Positions 46,076 to 56,869 of a DNA stretch of 64,000 nt are shown here, in pieces. The position numbers and the translations under genes are program-made. This stretch comes from Cavia porcellus (taxonomy: Eukaryota; Chordata; Mammalia; Rodentia; Caviidae): contig NW_026947491.1 of NCBI RefSeq assembly GCF_034190915.1, positions 18,602,101 through 18,666,100 on the forward strand, written 5' to 3'. The notes under the pieces were generated by a model. The model ran no database searches. It saw nothing but the letters and a program-made list of their open reading frames with translations, and had not been told where the DNA came from. Every line of letters starts with the position of its first letter. Position 1 is the stretch's first letter.

Positions 46076-46093
46076 ATGTACGGGGTGGTTAAA

Positions 46094-46107
46094 TGAGCAG
46101 GGGGCAC
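46094..46107 (+). promoter_or_regulatory. CTCF-motif-like core 3' of a dead V relic
   Basis: TGAGCAGGGGGCAC has a perfect AGCAGGGGGCAC core, with two flanking mismatches to CCASYAGRKGGCRC. It lies 20 bp after the nonamer trace. Confidence 0.55.
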
Positions 46108-47358
46108 ACAGGATCAGCAGCAGGTGCACAGCATCCAGAAGTGGGGGCAGCAGGAGTCCAGGACCAGATGTTCTGGATCAGTAGCTCAGGACTAGTAAGG
46201 AAAGCTCTAGACCAACACGTGGACCTGGGGTTCTGCAAGGTACCAGAAGTAAGCTTAAGAGGTGGTGCAGAGAGAGAGGCTACAGTCTGAGGGCTTCACA
46301 ACATTTAGTGCCTGGGTTTCCCCTCTGTCTTAAATTCACAATCACTGTGAAGAACGTGCAATGCACCCTCTTCAGTTCACAGGTGAGGTCTCCGAACTGC
46401 ACAGCATGGGAATGATTTGGGTGTTGGCACAATATATTTACACCTATATTTATCATCTCCTTCACATGACCTTGTGGCAAGGCTGCAGTAACTTGCATAT
46501 TCTGGAAAAATTAGTGCGAATCTTAGGAACTTGTGTGTTTTGGAATACAAAGTTCTCATTACAGTCATGCAAAATTAGTGTGCTATTTTTTTCAATATGA
46601 GAGGCAACTGTCACATACAGTAATAAATATTTCAGTTTAGAAAGGAATAGAATACAAGTATTTACAGGAAAGGTGTTCTATGGAAAATAAAAGGAGAATT
46701 TATTAGTACATATATCAGGTAAAATGAGAATGGGAATGGTTTTGTGGATATTTAACTATTTGTATAATTGTGGCAAAATGTAAATTACGTATTCATAATT
46801 AAAATAAACATCTAATGTATATATTTTCCATAATCTATATATTAAGTGTATATTTTTGGATGATTTCTTACCTCTCCATAGGTGAGAAACACTACCAAAT
46901 TTTCGAACATATTTTTCAAATAGATGCCGCTTTTCTACTCATTTATAAATATAATAGAATGCACAATAAAACTGTCATATTCTCTCATTCGAAGAAGACA
47001 TGTGACAATCATTCAGAAGCACAATCACTCTGTCCTGGAATTGTTCAGCAAGCCATTGAGGTGTGTGAGAAGATTGTAGAACCTCACATACAGGATCAGT
47101 TTATAGCCTATGACCTCACATCTCATAGGACATTATGCTTCTCATGCTGTGTACACATCTGCAATCCTGTGAAGTTACCAAATCCACTAATTACATATTG
47201 ATAAGAATTTAAAAAAATATGAGGTTACACATCAGAAGAAACCATGTGTTCTGTATATGAGGGATATTACAAAACAAATCTCTAAACATTCTCATGTGCT
47301 TTGCATCTTTCCTTCTCTGAAGCTTCCACCATAGAACTGGCCACATATAGAGGACGCC
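46108..47358. other. 5' flank of the V unit at 47489
   Basis: Homologous to 8736-9969 and 22560-23400. No gene recognised. Confidence 0.6.
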
Positions 47359-47366
47359 ATGAAAAT
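47359..47366 (+). promoter_or_regulatory. Mutated octamer (ATGAAAAT)
   Basis: One mismatch at the C of ATGCAAAT, 130 bp before the leader ATG. This change is expected to reduce Oct binding. Confidence 0.75.
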
Positions 47367-47488
47367 AGGGCCTCCATGTGCTGATGAAAACCAGCCCAGC
47401 AATCATTATGCAGCTCTGCATAGGATCCCAGCCCTGGAGGCCCAAGTGTTTCCACTTGGTTATTGGTACTGAGCACAAACAGCTCACC

Positions 47489-47944
47489 ATGGAGCTGGCA
47501 CTGAGCACGGTTTGGCTTCTTGCTATTTGAAAAGGTAATTTATGGAAAACAATAAATACCGAATGAGTGAATGGCACGAGTGGTATAAATAATAAAGACG
47601 TGTGATAGCTTCCTGAGCAAAATGTGTCTCTGTTTTCAGGTGTCCTGTGTGAGGAGCAGCTGATGGAATCTGGGGGAGGCTTGTTGCACGTGGGATTGGG
47701 GTCCCTGAGATTCTCCTGCGTGGCCTCAGGATTCATATTTCATAGCTATGTGACAAACTGTATGCACCAGGTTCCAAGAAAGGGGCTAGAGTGGATCTCA
47801 GCTGAAGGTAGCAGTAGTACCCCATACTATGCAGACTGCGTGAAAGGCCGATTCACCATCTCGCACGACAGCAGCAAGAACACACTAAATCTGCAGATGA
47901 GTAGCCTGAGACCAGAGGACATGGCCTTGAATTACTGTGCAAGA
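47489..47944 (+). pseudogene. IGHV: IGHV clan III pseudogene (lineage alpha), leader stop
   Basis: Exon 1 from 47489 reads MELALSTVWLLAI then TGA (47528-47530) just before the GGTAATT donor. V exon 2 starts at 47640 after 'tgttttcag' and is open throughout: [50 protein letters not shown] and ALNYCAR. One extra codon lies in FR1. The core tryptophan of FR2 is Cys (VTNCMHQ), and Cys also replaces Ser near the CDR2 end. The leader stop, the mutated octamer and the lost tryptophan make it a pseudogene. Closest relatives are 10099 and 23529. Confidence 0.93.
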
Positions 47945-47983
47945 CACAATGAGGGGACAACAGTGTGAGCCCAGACAAAAACC
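47945..47983 (+). promoter_or_regulatory. RSS with perfect nonamer
   Basis: Heptamer CACAATG (one mismatch), 23-bp spacer, nonamer ACAAAAACC (perfect). The nonamer is better than that of the intact gene. Confidence 0.9.
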
Positions 47984-48054
47984 TCAGGGCTGGGGGCCTT
48001 AGGGCAAGCAGGGACACATGAGACACACTACAAGAAGTCTACCACAAGAGTACA

Positions 48055-48772
48055 TGCGTTTTACCATTTTATTATTTTATTTTGGCATTATGACATTTTC
48101 AAAACGATGCTATGTGGTAACAGAAACAGCAAAGAAATAAAATTTAATATTCGTACTTCATAAAACCTCAACTAAAATCTAGAATAATCAATGCATTGTC
48201 TAACAAAGCTCACAAAGATAAGATATCTTTTATAATAAAATAATGCAATACAGTTTGCAATTTTATGTTGATGAAGTTGTGTATTTTGCATTTTGTATTC
48301 TTTGCTCAAAAAACCCAAAATCTTTTTGAATGTTTTATAATATAAAATAAGATAGACAAATACAGTATAAATTTGAAGAATGTCTATAAATACATCATCT
48401 CACACATTGTCTATGACAGTAAATATTTTGATTATGGTGCATGTATAACCTGAAACTACCATACTAGTAAAGAATAAATAAAAAATACCTGTCAGATGTA
48501 TGATTACATATGTGTCACATTTCCACCACCTCACAATGAAAATTCACATAATACTGTCAGAAAAGTATCTTAAAACCACACTATGTAATAAGAATTTATT
48601 TCATTAAAAACAATGATATTAAGAACCAAGGCATTCAGAGACTTCAATAATTATGAATTTTTTCAGTTGATCGTAAATTCTGTGAACTGATTTTTTCTAA
48701 AATATATTCTAAGCCAAAATTACCAATAAATGTCACACATTTTGAATGTTTTATAATATACAATAGGATAGA
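48055..48772. repeat. Lineage alpha 3' flank, copy 3
   Basis: Alignable with 24090-24891 and 60995-61870. A 30-bp segment at 48327-48356 recurs at 48742-48771, immediately before the orphan exon. Confidence 0.7.
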
Positions 48773-49064
48773 TGGTGTGAGGTAAAACTGGTACAGTCCA
48801 GGAAGGCAGGTTTGGTACAGCTGGGGGCATCCCTGCGACTCTCCTGGGCAGCCCCTGGACTCATCTTCAATGAGTGCTGGATGAAATGGGCCTACCAGCT
48901 CCAGGAATGGGGCTACCAATACTCACTGTGATGGTGACACACACTGTGCCACCCTGTGAAGGGATGATTCACCATCTCCAGAGACAGTGACAAAGGCCCA
49001 CACTGCATCTACAGATGAGCAGCCACAGATATGGGGACACAGCCATGTGTTACCATGTAAGAGA
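48773..49064 (+). pseudogene. Orphan IGHV V exon, no leader or acceptor
   Basis: Sister of 24892-25185: 'AACTGGTACAGTCCAGGA', 'GAGTGCTGGATGAAATGG', 'CACCATCTCCAGAGACAGTG' and 'ATGAGCAGCCACAGAT'. The acceptor present in the sister copy is replaced by a duplicated AT-rich segment. Frameshifts and stops are present and the second cysteine reads CAT. It keeps an intact RSS. Confidence 0.85.
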
Positions 49065-49103
49065 CACAGTGCAGAGACCTCGTTGTGATCCCAGACACAA
49101 AAC
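49065..49103 (+). promoter_or_regulatory. Well-preserved RSS on an orphan V exon
   Basis: Perfect heptamer CACAGTG, 23-bp spacer, nonamer ACACAAAAC (close to consensus). Confidence 0.88.
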
Positions 49104-49279
49104 TTCTTACGGGGGCACTGAAGACCAGCAGGCAACAGTTAGGTATCAAAGAGAGCACAGGACGTACATCAAGAGAAGATTTAGAAGAAGGTGAAAGACA
49201 GTTTCTTTCAGTATCCAAAACTTCTCTGTATAATACTTAACGCCAGATACTCCAAATTCATGTGTCTGTTCCACCTCGG

Positions 49280-49605
49280 AAGGGAAGTCTCTCAGTTAGA
49301 CATGACTGTTTGTCAAGAATTTATCCTTCTTTATAGCTGAGTAGCAGTCCATAATGTACACATAATATATTTTCTTTATCCATTCCTATGCTTATGGTAT
49401 ACTGGCTACTTCCATGATTTAGCTATGATTAATTTTGTTGCTATACACTTTGTTACACATGCAATGCTATAATTCAATTTTTTTAGCTCGTTGATATAGA
49501 TGTGCAAAGTGGGAATAGCTGTATCATGTGGAATTTCTACCACCAGTTCTTCGAAGAATATCCATATTGATCTAAGTGTCTAAACTAGTTTCCATTCGCC
49601 GGAAT
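49280..49605 (-). mobile_element. Antisense LINE-1 ORF2 relic
   Basis: The + strand reads 'gctgagtagcagtccataat', 'gtgggaatagctgtatcatg', 'tggaatttctacc' and 'gaagaatatccatattg', the complement of the L1 ORF2 C-terminal region, in the same order as at 32.9-33.1 kb. Confidence 0.65.
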
Positions 49606-50400
49606 AGTGTAGCAGGGTCCATAGGATGCAAAGTTAACAGATTGCATCTTCAGGATGCAACCTGAAGATGGTCATAAGGTTCTTGATGACTTGATGTGGG
49701 AGGGAAGCAGGGAGAAAAGGATTGCAGAGCAGCCAGCCTCAGGACACACTGAGGATGACATATGTGCTCCCTGCTTCAGGGATGTGTGGTTGTGAAAGTA
49801 TCCATGTGTGTTAATACTTCTCAGGGGCCCACTTTACATATGGGAAGTTGATGCCTTATACCTATTGATGCTTTTATAAATAAAAAGTATCTGAAAATAT
49901 AAGAAGAGTGAGAGAGATAACAACAGTCAACAAAGAGAGAGCTGCTAACAGGAACCAACACATCCACTGTTCGGTTTCCTCTCTGAACGCAGCAAAAGGA
50001 AGCAAAGTCACACAAGCTCTCACCACAGGGAGAGGGTTCATGAACCTCAGGAGGTACATTCCTGTGTCCAGCAACTAGATCACAAAGCCGTTTGTTCACA
50101 ATAGAGGAGAGCACAGGGCCAGATGGAGGGCATAACCTTATAAGACATGGTATCCTATGGAGATGATACAACAGTTTATGACACTTTCATCACTTTACAT
50201 GGTCACAAAGTAAGAAGCATCAATTAAAAATCCATGATCTGTGTATATGCAAAAAAGTGAAATGAGCTCAAGTGATACACACAGAAGAAGCCTCTATAGC
50301 ATAATGGTTTTTAGTGCTACCATTGTTACCGAACATCTTCAGGACACCCACAGCTGCTGTATTTCATGCCCTTTTTAAGATATCCATCCACAGAGCTTCC
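49606..50400. repeat. Duplicated block D with upstream extension, copy 2
   Basis: Matches 59450-60180: 'cctgaagatggtcataa' / 'ctgaggatggtcacaa', 'gggagggaagcaggg', 'cctcaggacacact', 'gtgttaatacttc' and 'cagtttatgacacttt'. It leads into the V promoter at 50417. Confidence 0.7.
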
Positions 50401-50416
50401 TGTATAGCAGGAGGCC

Positions 50417-50424
50417 ATGCAAAT
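50417..50424 (+). promoter_or_regulatory. IGHV octamer (perfect)
   Basis: ATGCAAAT, 131 bp before the leader ATG at 50548. Confidence 0.85.
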
Positions 50425-50547
50425 AGGGCCTCCCTGTGCTGATGAAGTCCAGTCAAGCCCTCACCCTGCAGCTCTGCAGAGGAGCCTAAACGTCCCTGGA
50501 TGCCCAGTTGTTCCCACTTGGTGATCAGGACTGAGAACAGGCTCACC

Positions 50548-51005
50548 ATGGAGTTCACAGTGATCTTGGTTTTCCTTTTAGCTGTATTAAAAAGTAAGTC
50601 ATGAAAAACAAGTGAAAATGCGTGTATGAGAGGCACAAGTGGGATAAACAGTAGACCTATGTGACAGTTTCCTGAGCAGGATGTCTCTGTGTTTCCAGCT
50701 GTCCAGGCTGAGGAACAGTTGATAGAGTCTGGAGGCAGCTTGTTGCAGCCTAAGTGGTCCCTGAGACTCTCTTGTGCAGCCTCGGGATTCACCTTCAGTA
50801 ACGACTGGATGAACTGGAGGTGCCAGGCTCCAGTGAAGGGGCTGTAGTGGATCTCAGTGATCAATGGTGGTTGTACTACTATAAACTACATAGACTCCGT
50901 GAAGGGCCAATTCACCATCTCCATAGACAACAGCAAGAACATGCTGTATCTGCAGATGAGCAGCCTGAGAACGGAGGACACCGCTGTGTTTTACTGTGCT
51001 ACAAG
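50548..51005 (+). pseudogene. IGHV: IGHV clan III pseudogene with one nonsense codon (lineage beta)
   Basis: Exon 1 50548-50593 (MEFTVILVFLLAVLK) has a strong GTAAGT donor. The acceptor is 'gtttccag' and exon 2 starts at 50699. The V region reads [37 protein letters not shown], then TAG at 50845-50847 where clan III has Glu (KGL-stop-W). After it the frame is open through [31 protein letters not shown] and TAVFYCA. Octamer, splice sites, both cysteines, tryptophan and RSS are all good. The stop is the only clear disabling lesion; extra Cys in FR2 and CDR2 are odd. Confidence 0.93.
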
Positions 51006-51044
51006 CACAGTGAGAGAATGTCACTGTGAGCCGAGACAGAAACC
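51006..51044 (+). promoter_or_regulatory. RSS, near consensus
   Basis: Perfect heptamer CACAGTG, 23-bp spacer, nonamer ACAGAAACC (one mismatch). Confidence 0.9.
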
Positions 51045-51065
51045 TTCCTGCAGGAGCCCTTTTGA

Positions 51066-51079
51066 CCAGCAGGGGACAA
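51066..51079 (+). promoter_or_regulatory. CTCF-motif-like site 3' of RSS
   Basis: CCAGCAGGGGACAA fits CCASYAGRKGGCRC with two mismatches. It starts 22 bp after the nonamer. Confidence 0.45.
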
Positions 51080-51439
51080 CGGGCATACATGAACAGAGGA
51101 CAGAAGCAGGTGCAGAGCTAGCAGATGGGGACTGAGGGCTTCCTGTTGGCCTCTGGCATTTCCTCTGTGGATTTGCATCACAGGAAGTGATTAGAGATAC
51201 ACAGACTTAAGGTAAATTATGAAGTATTCACTATACGAGTTTAGTTATACATGTATTTTTTTTCTTTTTCTTAATTTATATCATATGAATTTTCTTAAAA
51301 ATCTCATAAGCTGAAAGTGACTTGTCCATGTTGAGAAATGTCTTTTGAATATCTAAACGTTATTATCTACAATGAAGCTGTTATTTTTCTCATCGTGAGG
51401 AGAGGTTGTCTATTGCCAGAGTAAATGTTTGAGATTAGG

Positions 51440-52280
51440 GAATTAAATCCTTCTCACCCCTCCCCACAGGGTCTGAGATCTTACAGCTCTTTAGTTTCCT
51501 TGGCACCTAAGGAGACCTGATCCCCAGGCTCCACCCAGCACCATGAGAAGCTCTGGGCTCAGGACAGAAGGAAGAGGGGCAGCAAGACTGGACACAGGGC
51601 TGTGTCCAGGAACCACATTGATCTATTTTTACAAAAATTATCTGCCTGGAATTTTATTTAAATTATTTAGAAATTAGGAATTTAAAATATATGTTACCAT
51701 TCTTCTTTGGTTTCCTTTCCCAGGCCCTCTGTTTCTGTGTTTGTCTCTTTTTCTGGAATACACATGCATAGATTTCCATCTACACAAAAGCATAGTAATA
51801 TATAATATGAAGATAAAATGCTGTTTCATAATATTCATTTTACTTTCTAAACATTCTCAAATCTATAGCTTTATACTTTTTATGTAAGTTTATTCTGTAT
51901 TCATTAGTCACATATCTTTTCCTATTTATAAAATTGTAAGATATACCTCTATACATAATGATATCATCCTCATTAGTATGGTGTTCTGTCCTGTGAACAG
52001 GAGGAAATTATTTGAAAAAACCAATCCCCGCACATGCAGGCTTCCTGAAGGCAGAGCTGAGGTGAGCTCTTCACATATGGATGTCATATATATCCATCGT
52101 GGGGCTGTGGCCTCATGGTCCTTGTCATCCTGGGAAGCTAAGTACCTTCCCCCTCCTTACCCAGCTCTGCACCTCACATAGGCCTTCACCATCACTCCTT
52201 CACCTTGGTTGCAGGAGTGAGAGTTCCTGTTTCTAATGGGAGTCCACGTGCACCATTTGATTCAAGCCCAGGTTAGAATA
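51440..52280. repeat. Duplicated 3' V-flank block E, copy 3
   Basis: Matches 3460-4290 and 38090-39030: 'agggtctgagatcttacagctct', 'ggagacctgatccccaggct' (in pieces) and 'cttcctgaaggcagagctgaggtgag'. No gene. Confidence 0.65.
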
Positions 52281-52639
52281 TCTTCCAGAACATGCCTCAA
52301 TTGGAATGTAATAGTTGTTGTGCAATTCATATCTTACAAAATGTTTATACCTGAATCCATTACACTAGCACTAAAGTTGATAATAAATCAAAGTATGTAA
52401 TTATGACATTTAAAAGTATGATGTTTTAACAGAAAGGAGAGGTATATATGCAGAGAAAATACACATGTAGAAATTCTCATAAGTTTATGAAAATTGATTA
52501 TATGATGCATGATGAAATGAACAGCTAATTTGAAGAAAAAGAAACACTTAAACACCCAGTGCTGAATCTGTAGTGGCATGCTGTGAAATCCAGTAATACT
52601 ACTATTCTTTGTTCAGAGTGATTTTAGTCTGTTGTGTAT

Positions 52640-52960
52640 TGTTTAATTTCAACATAGATGAAAGTATGGGCAGCTGTTTTGATGAGGAAGAGAGGCATTA
52701 GGGAAGCCATTGTTGCCTTCCCTTTTGTCTGGTTTTGAAGGCCTCAAATGCCTTTATCATCCTGTTCTAATCAATCTAACACTATTTCACTCTTTTGTTT
52801 TGTGTGAGTCATTGTGTGTAAAGATATGGACAACATTTTAAAAGAAAACATGATACAATATGGTACGCAGTGAAGATCTGTTGTCTTGCTTTGAAATCTG
52901 TGACTCTTACATTGTTTTGTTACTTTCAATTTTATCCTCTTTAAAATAAAAATATGATGT
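52640..52960 (-). repeat. A-rich roughly 180-bp repeat family, reverse orientation
   Basis: Two diverged units start near 52655 and 52825. Their complements carry the 'tttgaaatagctgt' and 'atcaaacaaaac' landmarks seen in forward orientation at 54050-54420 and 55860-56270. Family not recognised. Confidence 0.5.
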
Positions 52961-53689
52961 TTTAAAACTAACTAGGCATACAATAGAAAAGTCATTAAAT
53001 TTGTTCCCAGTATCAGATTTAGCTCATTCACATCTAGATAACATGGCACAGATAATAAATTTAAGCCATCAACTCAGTTATCCCCAACTATCTTTGTATA
53101 CTGCCATGTGATTGACTCACATCCATAGAATTTTATTGAGAGAAATGAGCTAATCTTATTGGACTAAATGACCACGAAAGAAAACTAGGCTTTTCTGTGC
53201 TTTAGACTTATTACAACATTTAAACGATAAAAAACAAAGACAAAATGGCTCTTTTCACCTTCTGTTTCTTGAGAAGCACCAAAAACTTTATTTAATGAAA
53301 GGAAAAATTTCTTCTTTTGTTTAATAAGTCTTGAAAGTATAAAATTTCACATTTCCAAATGTCTACATATATTTTTTTTCTAATCCAGCACACTTGTATG
53401 GTAAAAATATTTACCATTCACCCATTTCTTTCTATACGCTCCACTTTACGTACAGTTTCATTTCAGTTATGCAGCCCAAGAGCACACATAAAGGAAGGTA
53501 AAAGATAGTTTTCTCTCAGTATGGGGGGATTTTCCATGTAATACTTATTCATGACACTCTGATTTCATGTCTTTCTTTACCTCTGAAGTCTCATCTAGAA
53601 AACATGATTTTTAATAGGAGAAACCATTCTCAAAGGACCCAATTGTCATTCATGGGAAAAAAAAAAGGATTCTGCTATGTTCACCTGGC

Positions 53690-53744
53690 CCAGGTCCCAG
53701 TGGAGCTCAGGAAACCTGGTAACGGTCTGGATGAAAGCTGGAAT
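53690..53744 (+). pseudogene. Minimal V remnant: FR1 start joined to RSS
   Basis: 'cccaggtcccagtggagctc' resembles a V exon start (gln-val-gln-type). About 35 bp later comes a complete RSS. The V body is missing. This is possible only if most of the exon was deleted. A chance RSS is the alternative, but the spacer also has typical VH wording ('cagtgtaagcccag'). Confidence 0.45.
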
Positions 53745-53783
53745 CACAGTGAGGAGCAGTCAGTGTAAGCCCAGCCACAACCC
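53745..53783 (+). promoter_or_regulatory. RSS of the minimal V remnant
   Basis: Perfect heptamer CACAGTG, exactly 23 bp spacer with VH-like sequence, nonamer CCACAACCC (6 of 9). Confidence 0.6.
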
Positions 53784-54049
53784 TCACCTCTACAGGCCAC
53801 AGACCCTGCTCCTCACATCCCAGGCGTGTGCAGTCCCTCAGAAGGAGCCAAGAGAGCTCTGGTGATCACTTTGCCCAGAATCCTGCCCTTCCACCTGCAG
53901 CAGCTGCACAGAGACCCTGGGGGACTTTAGCTGCTGAGACTCTGTGTCCTCCTCAATCTTTACCCTCCTGTGACCCACTTCCTCTATGTAAACTGAGTAG
54001 TAATTGGGCCTTTATGTCTTTCATTATGGCTTCTTTTTTTATTTTCAAG

Positions 54050-54420
54050 AGCATAAAACAGAATAAAAGCAATCAAAACAAGCCAGGGTAAGAGATACAG
54101 GACTTCAAATCATAAAATAGACAACAGTTACCACGACGCCTCTTCTTGTCTTAAAAATAGCTGCAGATAACTTCAGACATAGTAAAAATCAAACAGAAAA
54201 GTACAGAAGAGAAACAATGCAAACAAAACAATAAATGCAATAAAAGATTTCAGAACAGGCCAATAGTAAAGCCAAAGCTGCTATCATAATATGTCTTACT
54301 GTCTTTGAAATAGCTGTTCCTGCTGTCAGATTTAACACAATCAAACAAAACAAAAAATAATAAAACCCAACACTACAAAGCAATGGATATGATATAGGAG
54401 CTTGAAAGAAGACTATAGGG
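54050..54420 (+). repeat. A-rich roughly 180-bp repeat family, two units
   Basis: Units begin near 54055 and 54220. Landmarks in order are 'aaaacagaataaaa', 'tacaggacttcaaa' / 'aaaagatttcagaa', 'cttaaaaatagctg' / 'tttgaaatagctgt', then 'atcaaacagaaaa' / 'atcaaacaaaacaa'. Also present at 55860-56270 and 58770-59095. Confidence 0.55.
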
Positions 54421-55855
54421 AATCAAAAATGGCTCTAACCCTCAGAAGATGATCCCCCCTGGATGACAAACTGTGTACCCCTATCTTCTGACCCTATGAT
54501 CAGAGCACTGGCCCCAGTCCCACAATGTTAGAGAAACACCCCAGCAAAACAGATGTCCAATTGCATTTCCCCTCCACAGCTATCATTACAACCTGTGTTT
54601 CTCTGGATAAGTGGGTCACTTAAGGGCTTGGGACCCCTTGCCTGCCAGCCTGCTTCCTGGAAGGGGCTGGGGTCCGGCCAATCCCAGTCTCATGCTGCTT
54701 ACCACTCATGGCACTGGTTCCCAAAATGGGCTTGTTTGCTGGTGTTGTCATTGTTCTCTGCCCTCCTCTTTCATTATATCTTCTTTGCACAAATTTAGAT
54801 GTATATCATTTAAACTATAAATCTGTTAATAGTTGACAAACTTATTGAAAAAAATAGATACTGATGATTTCATCAGTTAAATTTTTGAGTGATCATGTTT
54901 TGTGAGTGCATGGCATTAGACCCAAAAACACCAATACAATGTCAGTATAAATCATTTTTCTGAATTCAAAGGGATCCAAATATTTTTTCTGGTGCTTTAC
55001 ACTTCCCATATCCTGAGCTGGTCACAGTGAGCACAAATATATCACTGCACTATCAACTTAAATGTTGTGGAAGATATTTCTTAAGCTTCAAAAACAAAGA
55101 GTGTGTCTATCTACATTCAAGGCTTAGCAAAATAATTTTAGATTTCTGAATTTTATGCAAATTTTATGTTTTAGATAAAAATGACAGGCAAAAGACATAC
55201 TGATGAGGATGTGGTAAAACTAGAGCCCTCAAAATGTTGATGATAATGTGCAATTTCTCAGCTATTGTACAAATAAGTTAGTATCCTTTAAATTCAGTAA
55301 ATGAGTTTTTCATATGATTTATGTCATTGGGTATTTAGTTGTGTTAAAACTGCACATTAGTGCAAAATTTTATGAGGTAATATTCCTATAAAATTTCTTC
55401 ACAGTATTTAAAACTTAGAAACTACTTAAAAATCTACCAGTTCTTTGAAAATTTCATCAAAGGAATTGTATCCACACATGGGATACACTTCACTCTTCAA
55501 GAAATGACAATACTATTCTTTTTAAAATTTTATTTAGAGAAAGAAACAGTAAATGGTACAACTAATACATAATTTCAAAAAAAACAGTAAGAAATCACTG
55601 GTTAATAGATTGTATATTGTCATCTTAGAAGTAGTTGTTCAGATTACAAAATTACAGGATACAAAGTGGGCATTCAAACAGTAAGACTGCACACAGCTGT
55701 GTTCAATGATCCAACAAAAACTTAGTAAAAGGTCATCTACACACCTAACACAATTGCAGTTTTATCCTTTAGAGCACTTTCTTTTCATCTCTTTTTTACA
55801 ATAACAATTACACATTTTGGGTTTTATTATTCCTACAGTTCTTATTATGTTTTAT
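54421..55855. other. Intergenic, nothing recognised
   Basis: Two overlapping + frames at 54553-54820 lack motifs. The remainder is AT-rich. No V exon, RSS or known repeat. Confidence 0.4.
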
Positions 55856-56270
55856 TTAGAAAAAAATAAAATCAAATGGGACAAAACAAAGCAGAGTCAG
55901 TCAAAACAAAGGGTGAACATAATGCATGATGTAAAAATAGAATACAAGGTGATAAACAATGGTTATAATAATACCTCTTGCTACCTTAAAAAGAATTGCC
56001 AATATCATCAGGTATAATAAAATTGAACAAAACAATACAGAACAAAACCAAAACACTGCACACATTACAGGACTTCAAAAGAAGATAATAGTCAAACCAG
56101 AATGGGCATAATAGTGAATCTTATTGCCTTCAAAGTAGTTTCCTATACCCTCAAACTTGATACTATCAAACAAAACAGAATAAAGTAAAATAAGTCAAAA
56201 CAACATGGTGAGAGCAATACAGGGCATCAAATCAAGTTAATAGGAAATCAAAAAGTTACTGCTAATTTTT
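55856..56270 (+). repeat. A-rich roughly 180-bp repeat family, two units
   Basis: Same landmarks as 54050-54420, including 'attacaggacttcaaaagaa', 'ttcaaagtagtttcctat' and 'atcaaacaaaacagaataaa'. Confidence 0.55.
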
Positions 56271-56869
56271 AAATTTATTTTTCCCTTAATTAAAAAAAAT
56301 AATATACTTCTTGTTATTGTGTGAACATGCATTGAAATTCATTAGTGCATGCAAAAACCACTTCTTGTGTGACTCTGGTGACAATTCATCTACATGTTTT
56401 AATATCATTGCACACAGGATATAGAACTATGTCTTCCAGGGACTATGGTGACATGAATTAGTAAATTATTAGCAATGGTCAATAGGTTTTTAAGGTGACA
56501 AACACGCAATTTTATTACTGTATAGTTGAATCACAAGTGATTTAATACACAAAATCCCATTCAGTTCCATATTGCAGCAGAGCTTTTACTGCAGGAATGT
56601 AAAATTCATGCAGAATGCATGAATAGTAAAAAAGATAAACGAAAACTATGACAAAATACATTTCTGGAGAAAAAAAACAGTGCAAAAACATAATTAAATG
56701 TTCAAAATGTATTGTAAAATCTCAATAATCTGCTGATTTAGACTTCATGCAAAGGCGATAAATGTAATATAGCAGTAAATGCATGGTCTGCACAAACAGT
56801 CCAACATAGTTCATTTCTGACAATATAACAGTTGCAGTGAGCAGCAGGATAGTACAAAATATTAACTCA
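56271..56869. other. AT-rich intergenic, nothing recognised
   Basis: No V exon, RSS, SINE or LTR seen. Confidence 0.4.

Noticed and set aside
50364..50864. 166-codon minus-strand frame opposite the V unit at 50548
   Set aside because: Shadow of the V promoter, leader and V exon; similar antisense frames occur opposite other V units because the sense sequence is conserved.
54553..54820. Overlapping + frames of 69-81 codons with a hydrophobic end
   Set aside because: No recognisable domain, no promoter and no duplicate to support conservation.
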